Part shown: piece by piece, positions 37,423-50,650 of the stretch
How positions within the stretch are numbered: the stretch's first letter is position 1
Layout: each line of letters opens with the position of its first letter
Source of the DNA: Macrocybe gigantea
Taxonomy: Eukaryota; Basidiomycota; Agaricomycetes; Agaricales; Callistosporiaceae
Assembly (NCBI GenBank): GCA_011319805.1
Contig: SJRY01000022.1
Span: forward strand, 124,001-188,000
Direction of reading: 5' to 3'
Length of the DNA stretch: 64,000 nt
Program-made: the position numbers and the translations under genes
The notes under the pieces: model-generated
The model's input: the letters and a program-made list of their open reading frames with translations, nothing else
Databases searched by the model: none
Told to the model about the DNA's origin: nothing

Positions 37423-38350
37423 GATCTACAACTGCTGGAAACCGTGAACCCGCATTGGTGGTGCCCTTTCGATGCCTTGAATAGGTGACATACCTGGAAC
37501 AATCAACTCTATGGAATGACTTTCTCCTGGAGCAGTACGAAAACTGTTAAACGGCCTCTGGCAAAACGTCGCGTTTTATATGTTGAAGCAAGGCATCCTA
37601 ATTCCTCTACTTGGCTTTATTATTTCGCCAGACACGACTTTCCTGCGTTACGAAACTCGCTCCGGAGGCGAGCGCAAATGTTTAGATATGAAATCTTCAC
37701 ATGGGCTGAGTGCGCCCATCCTGTACGTTTCTATTGAATGACACGTATACTACCGAATAGAACTCCTTACAGTTCCTATCCAAGTTACATGAGACACCTT
37801 CCATGCGCGAGTGGTCGACAGAAGCTTGCATTCCGTTCTCCGTGGTTCGATATGAATTATACACGGTAGGCCCGTTCGTTAGCCAAACATACAAGATCTA
37901 GGTAGGCAGGCTCTAAGTGTTATCAGCACATTCCAGGAGCGATTTAATTCGAGGGGACTGATTGTAATTAGGCCGCAAGGCGTCGCTCCTTCTGTCATCC
38001 TGCGAGCATGGCCTTGCATCTGATTTCCCGGATACTAATAACCTGCACTTTGCGCATAGCTGGGACTAAACTCGTTCTACGGAATAGCCTCGGAAGGCGG
38101 ATCCGGTACTATGAAGACTTGCCAAATGCCGTGCGTTCAAACGCTGGTTTTCTGGTAATTTGTTGAGGTGATCACTCCTGGATCCGGGCGTGCTGTGTCG
38201 ATACCATGCCCAAAGCTTTATTGCAGAGTGCATCGAACACCGAATGTTCGACCTGCGTCTGATGCAAACATGTCTTGAGACATCTCACGAAGATGGACAG
38301 CCTATATTCAACTTATATTTATCAGGAAGCGTTACTACGTAAATGTGCGT
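37423..38350. other. Intergenic region upstream of the secreted-protein gene
   Basis: 928 bp with only short frames. It should hold the secreted-protein promoter and the alpha-glucosidase 3' UTR. Confidence 0.45.
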
Positions 38351-41300
38351 TCATGAAATGTCGACAGAGAAATCTCTAGTCAGAGGAAGATTGACGCTGA
38401 CGTCCAAAACCTTTGTTTTGGCGTCATAAGCCATGCTATTCCTCTCCGATGTTCGCCCGTTGACGCGTACACCCTTCGGCAACTGGGTGACACCAAGGAA
38501 CTTGACGCGAGTCGTCTTCACGCCCGCGTTGAATCCATAGTTCCCAGCCAAACTGAACCGTCCTTGCTTGTACGTCATTTTGATGTTCGTGGAGAACGGC
38601 GGTGTGATGGAAACGCCATCGTCAATGTACAAGCTTCCCTCCGCACGTCCATCCTGACCTGGGGCGACCACGAACTCAAAGTCGTGGGTCCTCAATTCCG
38701 TCGTCGTCATCGCAGACTGTGCGCGCAAGGGTACGATCGCACCGCCTTTGATGTGCAAGGGGATCTGCGTGAAGGAGATATTGGTGAGCGTGATCGTCGA
38801 GCCTGTGCCTTGAACAGGTGCCAGCGTAGCAAAGTCGTAGAAAATGTCTCGCGGGAGGTAGATCGAGACGGATGTGGAATCTTCTTCGGTGACCGGGGAC
38901 ACGAGGATCGAATCTCCATAGAAGAACTGGAGGTCGATGGCAAACGTGTTCGCATCTTTCGGGTACTTGAACCACATCGGGTGGAGGACGGGTGTTCCAT
39001 CGACATGCGCCTGGTGGAAAGCTGTGTAGATGTAGTCCAGAAGACGGTAACTTGGAATTGATCCGTTAGCATTAATTCAGGTTGCGGCTGAACGGAGTCA
39101 CACACCGGGTGTCAATTGCGTTCTTGGCCGCTTGGGTGACGCTCGCCCAACGATAGAACTCTTGGCTGTTGCCAGTATCGATGTTGTGCTAGGAGATTGT
39201 GAGCAACAGCAAAGGACCTGTAAAAGAACGGCAGCAGGACTTACATTCCTCATGAATGGATAAAAGGCACCCAGCATAGCCCACCGTGCACAAAGCTTTT
39301 CGGTCGTGTTCCCACCTGCACCGCGCGATCAACGAAAGTCACGGCCATCTCAAAAGTCTACTCACCAAAGCCGCAGATATCACTCCCAACCATGGGAATT
39401 TGATAAATCGTCGCAAAGCCAAGCATACCGGCGATTGAAACGCGATAGTGATCCCATTCACTAAGGTTGTCGCCCAACCACTTTCCTACATGTCTGCCTG
39501 CGCCTGCGAATGTAGAACGGGTGATAATCAGCGTCCGCTGCCCTGGCCTACGCGCCAACATCGCGTTTCTAGTGGCCGTCGACATCATGGTCCCATACAG
39601 ATTATGAGTATCATATTCGATGAGGCCATTGGCATGCTTTGCGTCGGTCTTGGGGAGAAATTGGAGTCATCATCTAGTGCAAGGAGATAAAGCATGCTCA
39701 CAAAGGCAGTCTTACTGGACAGAGGACCTGCAGCATTATTTATTGCGTAAGGGGGGTTCAGGACGTCGTCTCGCTTCGTCTTTCCTGAATTGACAAAGAT
39801 AGGCGTATTGGGGTCTGGAGGCGGTCCAGAGCGAGGCGGCGGCAAGGCCTGTTGCTGAGCTTGTTCAAAAGGATTGGTACAAGGGAGATTGCAGAACTAG
39901 TGCGCGTAAGAATCAATTTCGGAGCAGGTTGACATGAATGGAGGGAGCTCACGCTGGCAGGTTCGTTCATATCTATCCAAGCGCCATCGATGTCCACGCC
40001 GTTAGCAGGATTGTAGAAGAGCTGGAACTCGTTCGACCAGTAGCTGCACACTCAAGATGTCAGTTCCATTTGCATCGTTGCAGAAGAGTCAGCGCTCACT
40101 TTTGTGTCTTTGTATTGAACCAATCTATATCGTCGTAGCTTTAGGTAACATGCAAGGACGAGTAATTCCCAAAATACTTACCAGGATAGACGGTGACTCC
40201 TGGGGTGTCATAATATATGTGAGGATAGTCATGTAGGGCTGAAAATTCGCGCACCAGGCCAGACCAGACCCAAAGAAGCGCTTCCATTAGGGGATTTGAG
40301 CCAAACGTCCTGTATTGTTCCGCGATCATAGGGTCCATAACTTTGTCCAGGCAGGTACGCGACCGCAGGGTCAGTCATGAGCACTAAACCACATTCAACG
40401 GTCAGCCTTGAAGCTTCCACCGCACAAGAAAAAGCTGCCATCACCATATTTCTGGTTGTGGCTATGGAGGTAATCGACAATCTGCCGCATCCTCGCAAGC
40501 GGGAAATAGTCCGGATCGAGCGTGAAAATGCGTCGTTTGAACATGTAATCTGTTAAAAAGACGTTTATTTACATCAAGAATTGACCATGACGGATAAAGA
40601 AGTACCAATGTCAGTCCACATAGTCTCCAGAGGGATCCCAGCAGCGGCATAACTCGTGATCACATTTGCCACGTCGACAAAGTCTGTACGGAGGACAGAA
40701 CATGTCAACTCCATGCATGTGACAATTGAATTCCGACGCACCGTGATAACCAAATCGACACTGATGGAATCCGAATGACCAATAGGGCAACTCTGCAGGT
40801 GTTCCAGCGACCTCTGCGTATTGTCGCGCGACGGCAGTCGGATCAGTCGTGCTTCCAGCAAGGAAGTAGAAATCGAGCACGCCTCCGATGACGTTGTATT
40901 CCAAAGATGTGCCGCCTTGATTGGAAAGTTTGATATCCATGCCATTCGAGCTGAGCAAAAGGACTCCATGTGTGCCTGTCGTCCTGTGCTCAAAGTAAAC
41001 GGGGTGATTTCCATACAAATTCGTTCCTCTCGGAACGCCGAACGCGTCGCGAGACCACAAGTGAGTGTAAGGTCGTCAGTCGGGAGGCGGAAAGGATTGG
41101 TGTGCTCCCCCAAGCCATAGAGGTTGGCGTTTTGCGGGAGATTGGTTTTGACGCGGAGGTATTGCGGTTCAAAGATGATGGGATGAGAGGCAGTCGAAAA
41201 CAGCACCTCCGAGGTGCGGGTGCGATAGATCGAGAAGGAGAAGGGCGACGCGGTGTAGTTGAACTGAATTTCCGCCGACTGAGGTGGGACATTCCGTGAT

Positions 41301-41661
41301 TTGGGCCGTGGAAACACGTCTTCCGGCACCTCATAACGTGCAGTGGAAGCATCGGTGATCTTGAGATGTATCCGCGTTTCTGAAAAGAAGCGGTTCAACA
41401 ACGAAAGACTCAAGGAAATAGGTTAGCCGCACCGGTTTCGTAAACCACGCTGAGGCTGAGTTTGGGGATGTCAGCGCCAAAAACGTTGCACGCGTTGCCA
41501 TTGAGCTCAAGGTCAGCTGTAAACGTGGCACCGCGCGTCTTCACGTTGGTCGCCCGATATCCCGGACACGCATCCAGCACCGCCGGGTCGGTCACGGTCG
41601 CATGGGCGCAAAGGCCAATGAGCGAAACCAACACCGCGAGCCCAAAACCTCGCTGGAACAT
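38351..41661 (-). CDS. Secreted alpha-glucosidase, GH31
   Basis: Retaining exo-alpha-glucosidase of maltose/starch breakdown outside the cell. The signal peptide is [22 protein letters not shown]31 blocks follow: [33 protein letters not shown] with YFEHR after it, [56 protein letters not shown] (catalytic nucleophile Asp), [20 protein letters not shown] (region of the acid/base with WLGDN), [54 protein letters not shown] and SLYIDDGVS. It has at least ten short introns, for example 40686-40740 region, 40559-40600 region and about 40200-40250. One base is missing near 41058-41061 (TLT|LWSRDAF). The C-terminus reads [10 protein letters not shown]. Length after joining is about 900 residues, normal for fungal GH31. 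Confidence 0.93.
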
Positions 41662-42466
41662 CCTGTAAAAAGGGAACCGAAGAGGTGAGCAGGGCGCGTC
41701 GAAGAGTGTGTTGCGCGAGCGGTGGGACTTAAGTAGATTCCAGGCGGCTGGCAGGCAGAATATGGCACTGGGGCTATGAACAAAATCAAGAGCCGTACTC
41801 TGTCCCTGAGGTCGGCTGACGCGAGTAGCAGCATGGCGGCTAGCTTCGAGAAGTCAAACTTACAATGGGACAAAACTTGATCTAGGGTTAGGGTCGTCGC
41901 GACCCCAACAATGCGAGCGCGTGCTTGGGCAAGCACTTGCGCACACTTCCTACACCGACGGGATGAGTTGGGAAAGTCTGTCTACAGTCGAAGGACGATG
42001 TTGCATACTATCGCTGAAACGGAGGATCATTCGTGGTCGAGACAAAACCGCAACAGGCTTGGCTCGCATTGTCGTCTGACATTGCGCAAATAGAGTGCAC
42101 CGAAAGTACTCCAGCACCATGTGCAAAGCTGACCATGCACATGCGGGGTATGTCATCTGATTTGAAACGTTCGTGGCGCGTCCATGATCGCCAACGGCAC
42201 AAACGGATCTTATTATCGATGTCTAGCCCACAAACATTTCTGACGGAGGTAAGAACAGCTTGTAGTTCAGTGATCATAAAAACGAGAGCAAGTCGTAACG
42301 TATCAGTCGTGAATTAAGACCGTCAGTCGCAAATACAATGTCGTCTAAAAATACAAAGACATGATGATGAGAAGTGTATGGGCATCCAACAACGAGCGCA
42401 AACGAATGACAGACACGGCATTAAATCATCAACAGCAAAAGCATAACCTCGTCCAAACCCGCGCAC
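41662..42466. other. Intergenic region upstream of the alpha-glucosidase
   Basis: 805 bp; includes the alpha-glucosidase promoter and the 3' UTR of the coiled-coil gene. Short plus and minus frames around 42000-42300 show no motif. Confidence 0.45.
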
Positions 42467-45400
42467 CTATCTTGAAGACGGTCCCGAGGACCCGCCATCA
42501 ACCTTGTTTGTCTCGATAACATCAGCCAACTGCTGGTTTCTCTTTTGCGCAATCTCGAGCTGTCGCTGAAGACTCCTGGAAGACCAGATCTGATGAGCAA
42601 CCGCAACCAAAATAAACATGGAGGCGCCGACTTTAGATTGTTCTCCAATTCCGCCACTCGCTCCTTGCCTCCTTGTCGTTCCCTCTTCACCCGCTCCTCG
42701 GCGGCCTTGAGGCGCGTCTCGTATTCCTTCACGCGAGCCTCCCACTTGGCGTCAGCAGCCGCGCTCTTCTGGTTCATCGTAGCCACTTTCTCCTCCGTGG
42801 CCAAAAGCTGGTTTTGCGCATTGTTGAGTCGACGTTCGGCGTTCGCCGCCCGAGCTGATAACGATCTCAACTCTGTCGGGTCCACTTGGCCTGGACGCCT
42901 CATGCTTGACAGTTGAGACGTCAGCTCCGCATTGGTGGTCTGACGTCAGGAAATCAGCTCTCGTCCGGCCAAGCGTAAAAAGGCAAGGCCTTACCTTGAG
43001 ACCTTCGAGTTCGCCTTCCTTGGCAGTGAGTTTTCGGCGCCAGGAGGCTTTCGTGTCGGCATACGACTTGACGCTAGCCTCAAACTTGTCGATTTGCTTC
43101 CACCGATTGTCAAGCTGCTTTCTCATATCGGTCATCCTTTCACCGAACCTGATCTCGATTTCCTTGCTTCGCTTGTCAAAGTCCAGCTGTATCTGGCTGA
43201 GCGATTTGAGCCTGGTGATCAGGTTATCGTGGAAGACGCTGAAGTTCGTGAACGGTTTCGTCTCCGCTTGTCCTTTTTTCTGCAAAACAATGTTAAATCC
43301 AGACGAGAGTCAAAAGCACAAAGGCCTACCGGTGTCTTGTCGACGCCCAGAATCTTATCCATATACTGATAAATAGTCAAAAGGAGCGTGTTTCTCTCCG
43401 TGAGCTGATCCCGATACTGGGCTTCGACACCCAACAGCGACCTCTGCTCCTTGCCGAGCCTTCCCTCGAGGTCTCCGACTCTGGACTTGAATCCAGCCAG
43501 CTCAGACTCTGCGCTCCTGAGCTTCTCCTGCGCCGAGTCGAGCTTCTCGGAGAGGTTCAGCCTCGCCTGCGTCTGCGCAGCAAGCTGCGTGGCAAGGTCC
43601 CTCTTCTCCGCATGCAGCATGTCCAAACTGGACTCCCTATCGCGCGTCTTGCTCTCCCGCTCGTCGAGCTCCTTCGCGCACGCGCGAGCTCGTCCTCGAC
43701 GCGCTCGAGGTCGCGCTTGAGCCGGTCGCACTCGAGCTGCAGCGAGAACCGCGCCGTCGTGTGCGTCTCGCCGAGCTTCTTGGACTCGGCCTCGAGCGTC
43801 TGCAGCGCGGTCTGCACGGCCTGGAGGTCCGACTCGCGTTGGCTGAGCAGCGCCTGCGTCCGCGCGAGATCGGCCAGGACGGTCTGGAGCGAAGCTTCTT
43901 TGGCTTCCAGCGCCCGCCGTGCTTGCCGTTGCTCGTCCTCCATATCCCCTCGGTCGCATCGAGATCGGACTGCAGCCGTTCGCTTGTCTGCCGCTCCTTT
44001 TGGAGCTCCTGGACGAGGTCCTCGATGTGTTTGGCGAGCTCTTCTTGTCGCGCTCGATGCGTGGATCTCGGCGTTGCAAGCATCGTACATATCTGTCGTT
44101 TGTTGAAGCTCGGACTTGAGGGTCGCGATTTTCTGCAAGACCGAAGTGAATCAGAGATTGCGCAAGAAAGCTCGTAGAATTACCTCTTTGAAAGCGGCAA
44201 CCAATGCTTCGAGACGGTCGCGTTCGACCTGATCATCTTCTCGTTGTCGTTCGCTTTCCTCCTTCAACCGTTCGTTCTCATCTTCCAACAGATATATCTG
44301 CTCGCTCAGTTTCTGTATGGTCTCGTTCAGCGACTCGATCTCCGCATCCTTCTCCTCAGTCTCCCTTTCCACATGAGCAAGCGCCGCCTCGAACTTGTTG
44401 TGGATATCGTTGGTGTTGGCTTCTAGTTCCGAAATGTGCAGCCGTAACTCCTTGGACTCGGATTCCCTCTCCGCAAGTACCTTGCGATTACACCCATTAG
44501 TAACAAAGTATAACAAGATGAGACAGACTCACGTCGCGAAGTTCTTCGACTTGCATCCTCGCTTCCTCTACTTCTCCTCGCCAGTCATCTTCGACCTCTT
44601 TAACGATACGTTGATGATCCACAACGATGTCATCGATTTCCCTCGTCTTGACCTCAACCTCGTCCTCCTTCTGCTGAAGCTCGATCATGACAGCGGCCAG
44701 CTTGTCCCTGATAGCGTTCAAATCGTCCTCGACGGCCTCGCGCTCCTCCCTTTCTTCCAGCATCTGTGCTCGGCTTTCGCTCCGCTCGTACGACTCTGCC
44801 TCCCTCTTCCTCTGCAGGTCCTCGATCTCCAACCTCAACGCGTTGATCTCGTCCGCCATGTCTTCCTTTTCATCCTCCTTCTGCGCAATGATGTCGGCGT
44901 GTTCCTCCAGCTGCGCCTTGAGTCCTTCGTTCTCGTGCTCAAGCTCCTCCACCCTGCGCTTCATCCGCTCGCGTCGACCTTCCCCGCCACTGCTTTCACC
45001 CAAAGACTCGTCACCTCTTCGTTCCACGATTTCCCTCAGCCTGTCCATTTCGTCCACGTTCTCCTCCAAGAGACCCCTGGCATTCTCCAGTTCCTCCTCT
45101 AGCTCCGCGTTCCGAACCTCGAGTTCCCTTAACAATCCGTCGTCCACTCCCTTCTTTCCCCTTCGCAGCTCCCGAATCTCTCTCTCCCTCTCCTCAAGCC
45201 TTTCCTCTAGCTCGCGTTCGCGGTTCTTCGAGCCACCTGCCCCGCCTCGCTGAAGCCGATCAAGTTCGCGTTCGAGTTCCAACACCAGCTTCTTCAGCTT
45301 CTTCAGCTCCATGCCGCGCTGCTGGACTTCGATTTTCAGATTGATGTTCTGCTTCAGCGCCGCGTCGATCTGGTCCGGAGCGAGCTGAGCGAGACGCTCC

Positions 45401-46061
45401 TCCAAGAAGTGGACTCGGAGCTTGATGTTGAAGTTTTCCTTCTTGAGATTATCGATGTGCTGTCGAAAATGCATTGCTCAGCATGAGAGATGTGGTACAG
45501 AGACGTAAGGAAATGAGTGCAAAACGTATGACGCTCCTTTTTTGCCGCAGAATGTGCGATACGTCGTTTTAGGAAGAAGAGGGGTTAGAACAGCGATCGA
45601 CAGCGTACCTTTTCCTGATCCCGCAGAGTCAACGTCGTGCCCTTCGATCCACCCATGCTCGGCCTCGATCGCTTAGGTCGCGACGCCAGAGGGGTATCGG
45701 GCGCATCGCCGCCGGACCAGCGTTTCAGATCCGCACCAGGCGTATCCAGCAAGTCACCATCGGCATCATGCGCATCGTCATCCATGCTATGCAGAGCATT
45801 AAGTCGCCTGGAAAGGCTCATGGAATCGTCCGGCTTCCTCCTGGACGCGAAGATGGTTCCCGGATGGGTGCTCGTCACGGGTGGCGACGGCGTGGTTATC
45901 GGAGCGGAAGACGGCGCGGTGGTGTGCGAGGTGGATGAAGGCACGCGCAGTGCGCGTCCTGGGGTAGAAAATGCGGAAGTCAGAGAGCCTAAGGATACGT
46001 CGGGATGGGTTCCATTGGAGTACGTAGAAGTGTCGGGTTGGGTCACCAAGGCCGCCGACAT
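42467..46061 (-). CDS. CM1-motif coiled-coil protein (gamma-tubulin complex anchor, Mto1/Pcp1-like)
   Basis: The N-terminal 160 residues are Ser/Thr/Pro-rich and disordered. Then comes the centrosomin CM1 motif: TLRDQEKHIDNLKKENFNIK, LRVHFLEERLA, DQIDAALKQNINLKIEVQ. In fission yeast Mto1 and Pcp1 and fly Cnn this motif binds and activates the gamma-tubulin ring complex. The rest, about 900 residues, is continuous coiled coil, rich in Glu, Arg, Leu and Lys. It ends LQRQLEIAQKRNQQLADVIE and then NKVDGGSSGPSSR. No C-terminal PACT or MASC segment was recognised, so I cannot choose between spindle-pole and cytoplasmic MTOC types. The last intron uses a GTCGGC donor. Four one-base losses break the frame between 44062 and 43677. 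The start ATG at 46061 (MSAALVTQPDTSTYS) is the first in frame. Confidence 0.85.
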
Positions 46062-46385
46062 GGCCGTCGTTTTAAAGCCAGAAAGCTGTTGTTCAAGTTG
46101 GTATTCGATTCGCGGCCTCCGGTGCGCCTAAAGGCGTTAAAATGACCTAAATAATGTGTATCGTCAATGGGATCGTCGGGGTTGTAGACACTGGCTCTGA
46201 GCAGGCCGACAGCGTGGTCAACATGAGTGTTGCACGTGACTAGTCATAGGAACGTGCTCCCAGACGCGACAGTACGAAAGGAGGAATTTCACGAGAAATA
46301 TAATATGATACACATGCTCTCGCGCAGCGAGGATAATAACTAGGAATAAATATCGACAGTGACCAACCCAAATCAACGAAACGGC
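46062..46385. other. Short intergenic region
   Basis: Between two minus-strand genes: promoter of the CM1 gene and 3' UTR of the F-box gene. Nothing else seen. Confidence 0.4.
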
Positions 46386-47929
46386 TCAAAGCCCTCCGCT
46401 CTCTTCAAATCTCCTCGATTTCGCAAATTCGACGGTCGAATAACCGACATCGAGCAGTTCCACCTGATTCCTCTCCAAATATTCCAGCCAGTGCGGTCGA
46501 TTCCTAAACCCGTTCACGAGATCCGAGGACAAGCGCAACTTCCGCAACGGCGAATCGATGTGTTTCCGGGCCGAGATGACGTTGCAGATTATCTCAAACT
46601 GGTCTTCTTCATCGTTTCTCAAACAACTAAGCGAGCCAGGATTTGGACGCTCTGGCGCGGGATCCGCCACATGCTCCAAAGTAAGAGTTCGCAGACGCGG
46701 CCAGATCCTTACTTTCCGCCAGACAGAGTCCCGGAGCCTTCTGAGCAGCGGCCTGAATTCTCCCTGCAGCACCTTGACATGGGCGACGGAAGGGAACAGT
46801 AGCATATGGTTCATGCCGAGGTAGACGTACTCCGCCATGCCCCAGAATTCGAGAGTCTCCACAGACTGGAACAGGTTGACTCTGTTCGTTTTCACTTCTT
46901 TCGTGAGCCATTCCTCAAAACGGACGAGTTCTTGCCACCGAGGATGACGAGGCGTCTCAAGTTCGGCGCGCCGAGGTATTTCATGATGTCGAAATGCGCA
47001 GTGCACATCCCATCGATAACAAGCTGCTCAAGGTTTGGCAAGAAGACCATGAATTGACCAGTATGCTCAAACAAGTCCAGGCGGTGCAGAACCAGCGTCG
47101 TCAGCGTCTCCCGAGTGTCGCACATAGATTTCAATGCGTTGGGTCGAACAACTGCATGGCTGTCTGTTGAAATTTGGAGCAGCTGTATAGGAGCCCTGCC
47201 AAGATAAACGCGAGAAGGGTCTACATTGGAGAAGTAAACCTGAACGAGCTTCGGCGCCCCGCCCAAGAACATCGGAATTCCGTAGGACGGTGGATCCCGC
47301 CCTTCGTTTTCCAGCGACAGAGAAAAGCCTTCCAGGTTGGGAACAGACAGAGTGCTAAACGATCCAAGGACGGGGTGCAAGAGTCGCACATCTTGAAGTT
47401 CGATCTGGAGTTCCCGCCATCTCGGGGCATGTGGAGTCAGGACTTCCATGATCTCGAGAAAGTGCATAGGCCAGTCTTTCCCCCGATACGCGAAGCGGAT
47501 ATGCATAGGATAACCTTGAGACCGTGGCAGATAAGAGTTGACAAACTCGGTAGAGTGATACGGTTTGATGACCAGCGAGTTCCAGAGCGTGGGATCCCCG
47601 AGAGCAACCCTCCTCCAGGTTCTCGAGACGTGAGAAACCGAAACAGGAAGATTGACGTCGTAGGTCGATTGCGCTCGCCTCGCGAAACGGAATATCGCGC
47701 GCAGGATCTCCGGCGGGAAAGTCTTCGCGGACGGTTGGCGACTTGGCAACGTTACCACTCTGCGTCTTTGCAGACGTGGATCCGAGGGATGAGGTGAGGG
47801 CTCTTTCTTGAGACACCAAACGACGAGAGGATACAAGGGTAGCGCTGCTGCTGGAAGGCAAAGGGACGACGGTGCCCTGTAAAACGGCACCCCGCCCGGG
47901 TGCACGCCTGACATTGAAGGAAGGACCAT
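46386..47929 (-). CDS. F-box domain protein with leucine-rich-like C-terminal region
   Basis: The F-box core is FPPEILRAIFRFARRAQSTY, VSVSHVSRTWRRVALGDP and TLWNSLVI, a very common agaricomycete arrangement; such proteins are substrate receptors of SCF ubiquitin ligases. The remaining 400 residues are irregular LRR-like (LEGFSLSLENEG, LVQVYFSNVDPSRVYLG, LTTLVLHRLDLFEHTG, LEQLVIDGMCTAHFD, LGAPNLRRLVILGG). A one-base loss in the A4 run (plus strand) at 46917-46920 splits the frame; the second half (FEEWLTKEVKTNRVNLFQSV ... VELLDVGYSTVEFAK) carries on directly. The start at 47929 is the first plausible ATG, but codons before the F-box read equally well in another frame, so the N-terminus is uncertain. 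No introns needed. Confidence 0.8.
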
Positions 47930-48152
47930 CAAATAGTTTTGTGGAATAAGAGTGTTTTGGGCGTGGATCAACAATTACGTCATCAAGTGCAAACAACGTG
48001 GTCTAGAGCATGCAACTGCGACAGTGACATATCTTTGCCTGTCATACCATCTTTTCCGGCGTCCGTCAGGATCGCTGAACCCGACCTGGTTTGCGACGTT
48101 GTGCCAGGTTTCTGATCATGCGAGTTTCTTTCATTGCCTTTCAGTTATCATC

Positions 48153-50218
48153 ATGGGCCCGGCATCTGTTATAAACGTCAATGCATCCGAACAAACGCCG
48201 CTACTGCTGTTGGATTCTCGTCTCAAGCACGAGGCCGTTTACAGACGCTTCTCCAACTCGAGGAAGCGGGTCATCTTGGCCATGATTGCGTGGTGTGGCT
48301 TGATGCCTCGTACGTTCCTGGATGACATCTTAGCGAGCAAACACAATTGAAACAAGGGATAGTCTTCGTATCAGGAACGTTCATTCCATCTATACCTCAA
48401 ATCGCGAAGGATTTGCATTCGTCGGGGCAAGTTGTCAGGTTGGTCCTAATGTCCTGCGTACATGGAGCACTCACCCATCTTTACTTCCACAGTCTAGCTA
48501 TTAGCCTATCCATTTTCGCCGCTTGTCTCGGTGGTCTTGCTGGTGCGACCTACTCCACATTCTGTAAGTCGGTCTACGAAAATACGTCACGTACTGGCTG
48601 AGCAGTTTTATCAGACGGCCGCCGACCTGTGTACCTCACAGGGCTGCCTCTCCTCATCATCGGTTCAATTGGAGTCGCGTTTTCATGCAGTATCCCTCCC
48701 CTTATGATATGTCGATTTGTGCAGGCATTTGGAGCCGCTCCAGGAATGTCAGTCGGCGCAGGCGTCATCGGTGACTTGTATAAATTAGAAGAGCGTGGCC
48801 AAGCATGGGTATATTTTTTGCTGTACGTTGCATGTCGTAATTTCCCCGATGAAATCTCCATCTGAAGAGCTATCGTCCCCATGCAGGCATTCTTGCTTGG
48901 ACCAGCTCTTGCACCGCCCATCGGAGGTGAGCATTCTTTTGTTCTTTCTTTCTTTCACACCTACAGCCGTGAGCTGACGCCAAATAGGCTTCGCTGCGCA
49001 TTACGGTTCGTGGCGAGTCATGCAGCTCTCCCTCGGCATCTGCGGGGCCGCCGCGTTCCTTTGCATGTATTTCTTCTTCCCGGAAACCAGCCATCCAGGA
49101 ACACGGGGAATCGACAAAGTTCGCTCAGAGTCGACTGGACACGTACCTGCCAAGTTCTTTTTCATGAACCCACTTCGCCCTCTATCGTTGCTCCGAAGTC
49201 CAAATCTGCTTGCAATCGTAGGCACTGTCCCGTTTCTGACGCATTATCCGTGTTCGTATCGACCTTGATCTTCATTTAGTCCCTGTCAGGTTCCGCTATA
49301 CTGTTGACCGACTACGTTTTAATGGTGCCTTTGGCATATACCATAGTCAGTTGGGCCGTCATCCTGCTCATCGCCCCGTTCTAAAGTCCGTGCCAGGGTA
49401 AAACTACAACATTCAGAACGAGGCGCTTATCGGTGCTTGTTTCCTGCCGTGTGGCATCGGCAATATGAGTGAGTTGTTTTAATGAACTGCCTTCTGTTCG
49501 CTCGAGCGCGCGGCTGATACGATGGTGGCGCAGTCGGTGCGCCAATGGCCGGCAGATTATCAGACAGAGTCGTCGTTCGCTGGCGAGAACAACGCGGCGG
49601 CGTTTGGTATCCAGAAGACCGTCTTCGCGCGACCCTCTCTGGGGCCATATTCCTCGTCCCCTTGTCTGTGCTGTTCTCCGGTCTCCTGACGCAGTTCGTG
49701 CCCGGGACTGTCGGCTTGGTCCTTGATCTTGCGTGTCTATTTATGAATGGTGTCGGAGTGCGTTGATCATGCATCATAATTTTTGACGTCCGTTTCCAAC
49801 TCTGTCCCAGGTCGATATAGTCTTGAGTCCCTCTGATGCCTACGGCGTGGATATCATGCACGATCACAGCACAGAGGCTGTGGCGGCGGCAAAGTAAGTC
49901 GTGGCTTGGTTTGAATTCGGAAATGACTCTTTATTAATACATACCTTTGTCCTTTACAGCGGTTTTCGCTCCTTCACGACGTCGGTTGCCGTTGCTGGCA
50001 TTCTTCCATTAATAGACAAAATCGGTGTCGCTTGCACGAATGCACTAGCTGCCTTATTGGCGTGGATGGGCTGCATGTGAGTCTCTTGGTCTTCTTCGTC
50101 TTCGTGTTGTTCCATTGACCCTTCGTGAACCCCCAGAATAATCTTGTTGACCATCCGGTATGGTGGACAGATGAGGGGATGGGTGGACATGGGATATTCC
50201 ACGGCTGAGACGAATTAA
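48153..50218 (+). CDS. MFS transporter 1 of 4 (DHA1-like)
   Basis: Twelve-helix major-facilitator drug/polyamine-type exporter; substrate unknown. The N-terminus has the family's short hydrophilic head with SEQTPLLLLD. Then: LFVSGTFIPSIPQIAKDL, LAISLSIFAACLGGLAGATY, motif A part GRRPVYL, IGSIGVAFSCSIPPLMICRF, GVIGDLYKLEERG, FLLGPALAPPIGG, YGSWRVMQLSLGICGAAAFL, FFPETSHPGTRGID, GAPMAGRLSDRVVVRWREQR, GGVWYPEDRLRATLSGAIFL, ending RYGGQMRGWVDMGYS. It has about nine introns; the exon order matches the three neighbouring paralogs. The stop is TAA at 50216-50218. Only 223 bp separates its start from that of the F-box gene. Confidence 0.85.
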
Positions 50219-50650
50219 GTGCAGGGATTCGGCGTTTCGCATCAGAAAGTTCTATGCGGGCAACACGGGGTGCTATTTTACGTAGTTACCTTCTCAGCCT
50301 TCTCAGGCCTGTCGAGGCAGTTGCCCCGAGCCTGCATTCTGCAGTCATCGTGCTGTGGTGCTTGGGCGCTTCACTGGCTCGAATTATAGACAAGCGCCGT
50401 GCCAAGTTGACTGATGTATGGAAGGTTGTATGATAACAACAAATCCTCCCAACGTTTATGAACCCTGCGCCCGTCACAGCTTGGACCGTTTTTGGATTTC
50501 TGTGGCGATTGAGCTGGAAGTCGCGTGTATGGTAGGTGCATGTGTTACATTTCGAGGGGTTAAAAGGGCGTCTCTGCACAGCAACCCCAATATATCATTA
50601 ACCTACTCGTCCCAGAGCTTGTCGCTCCCTCTACCCTCCTCCCTCTTGCC
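50219..50650. other. Intergenic region between MFS 1 and MFS 2
   Basis: 432 bp with short frames only; the MFS 2 promoter is expected here. No gene. Confidence 0.4.

Noticed and set aside
44395..45253. Long plus-strand Leu/Ser-rich frames that look like membrane proteins
   Set aside because: They are antisense to the Glu/Arg/Leu coiled coil of the CM1 gene. Antisense of GAG/CTC-rich sequence often imitates Leu/Ser-rich proteins.
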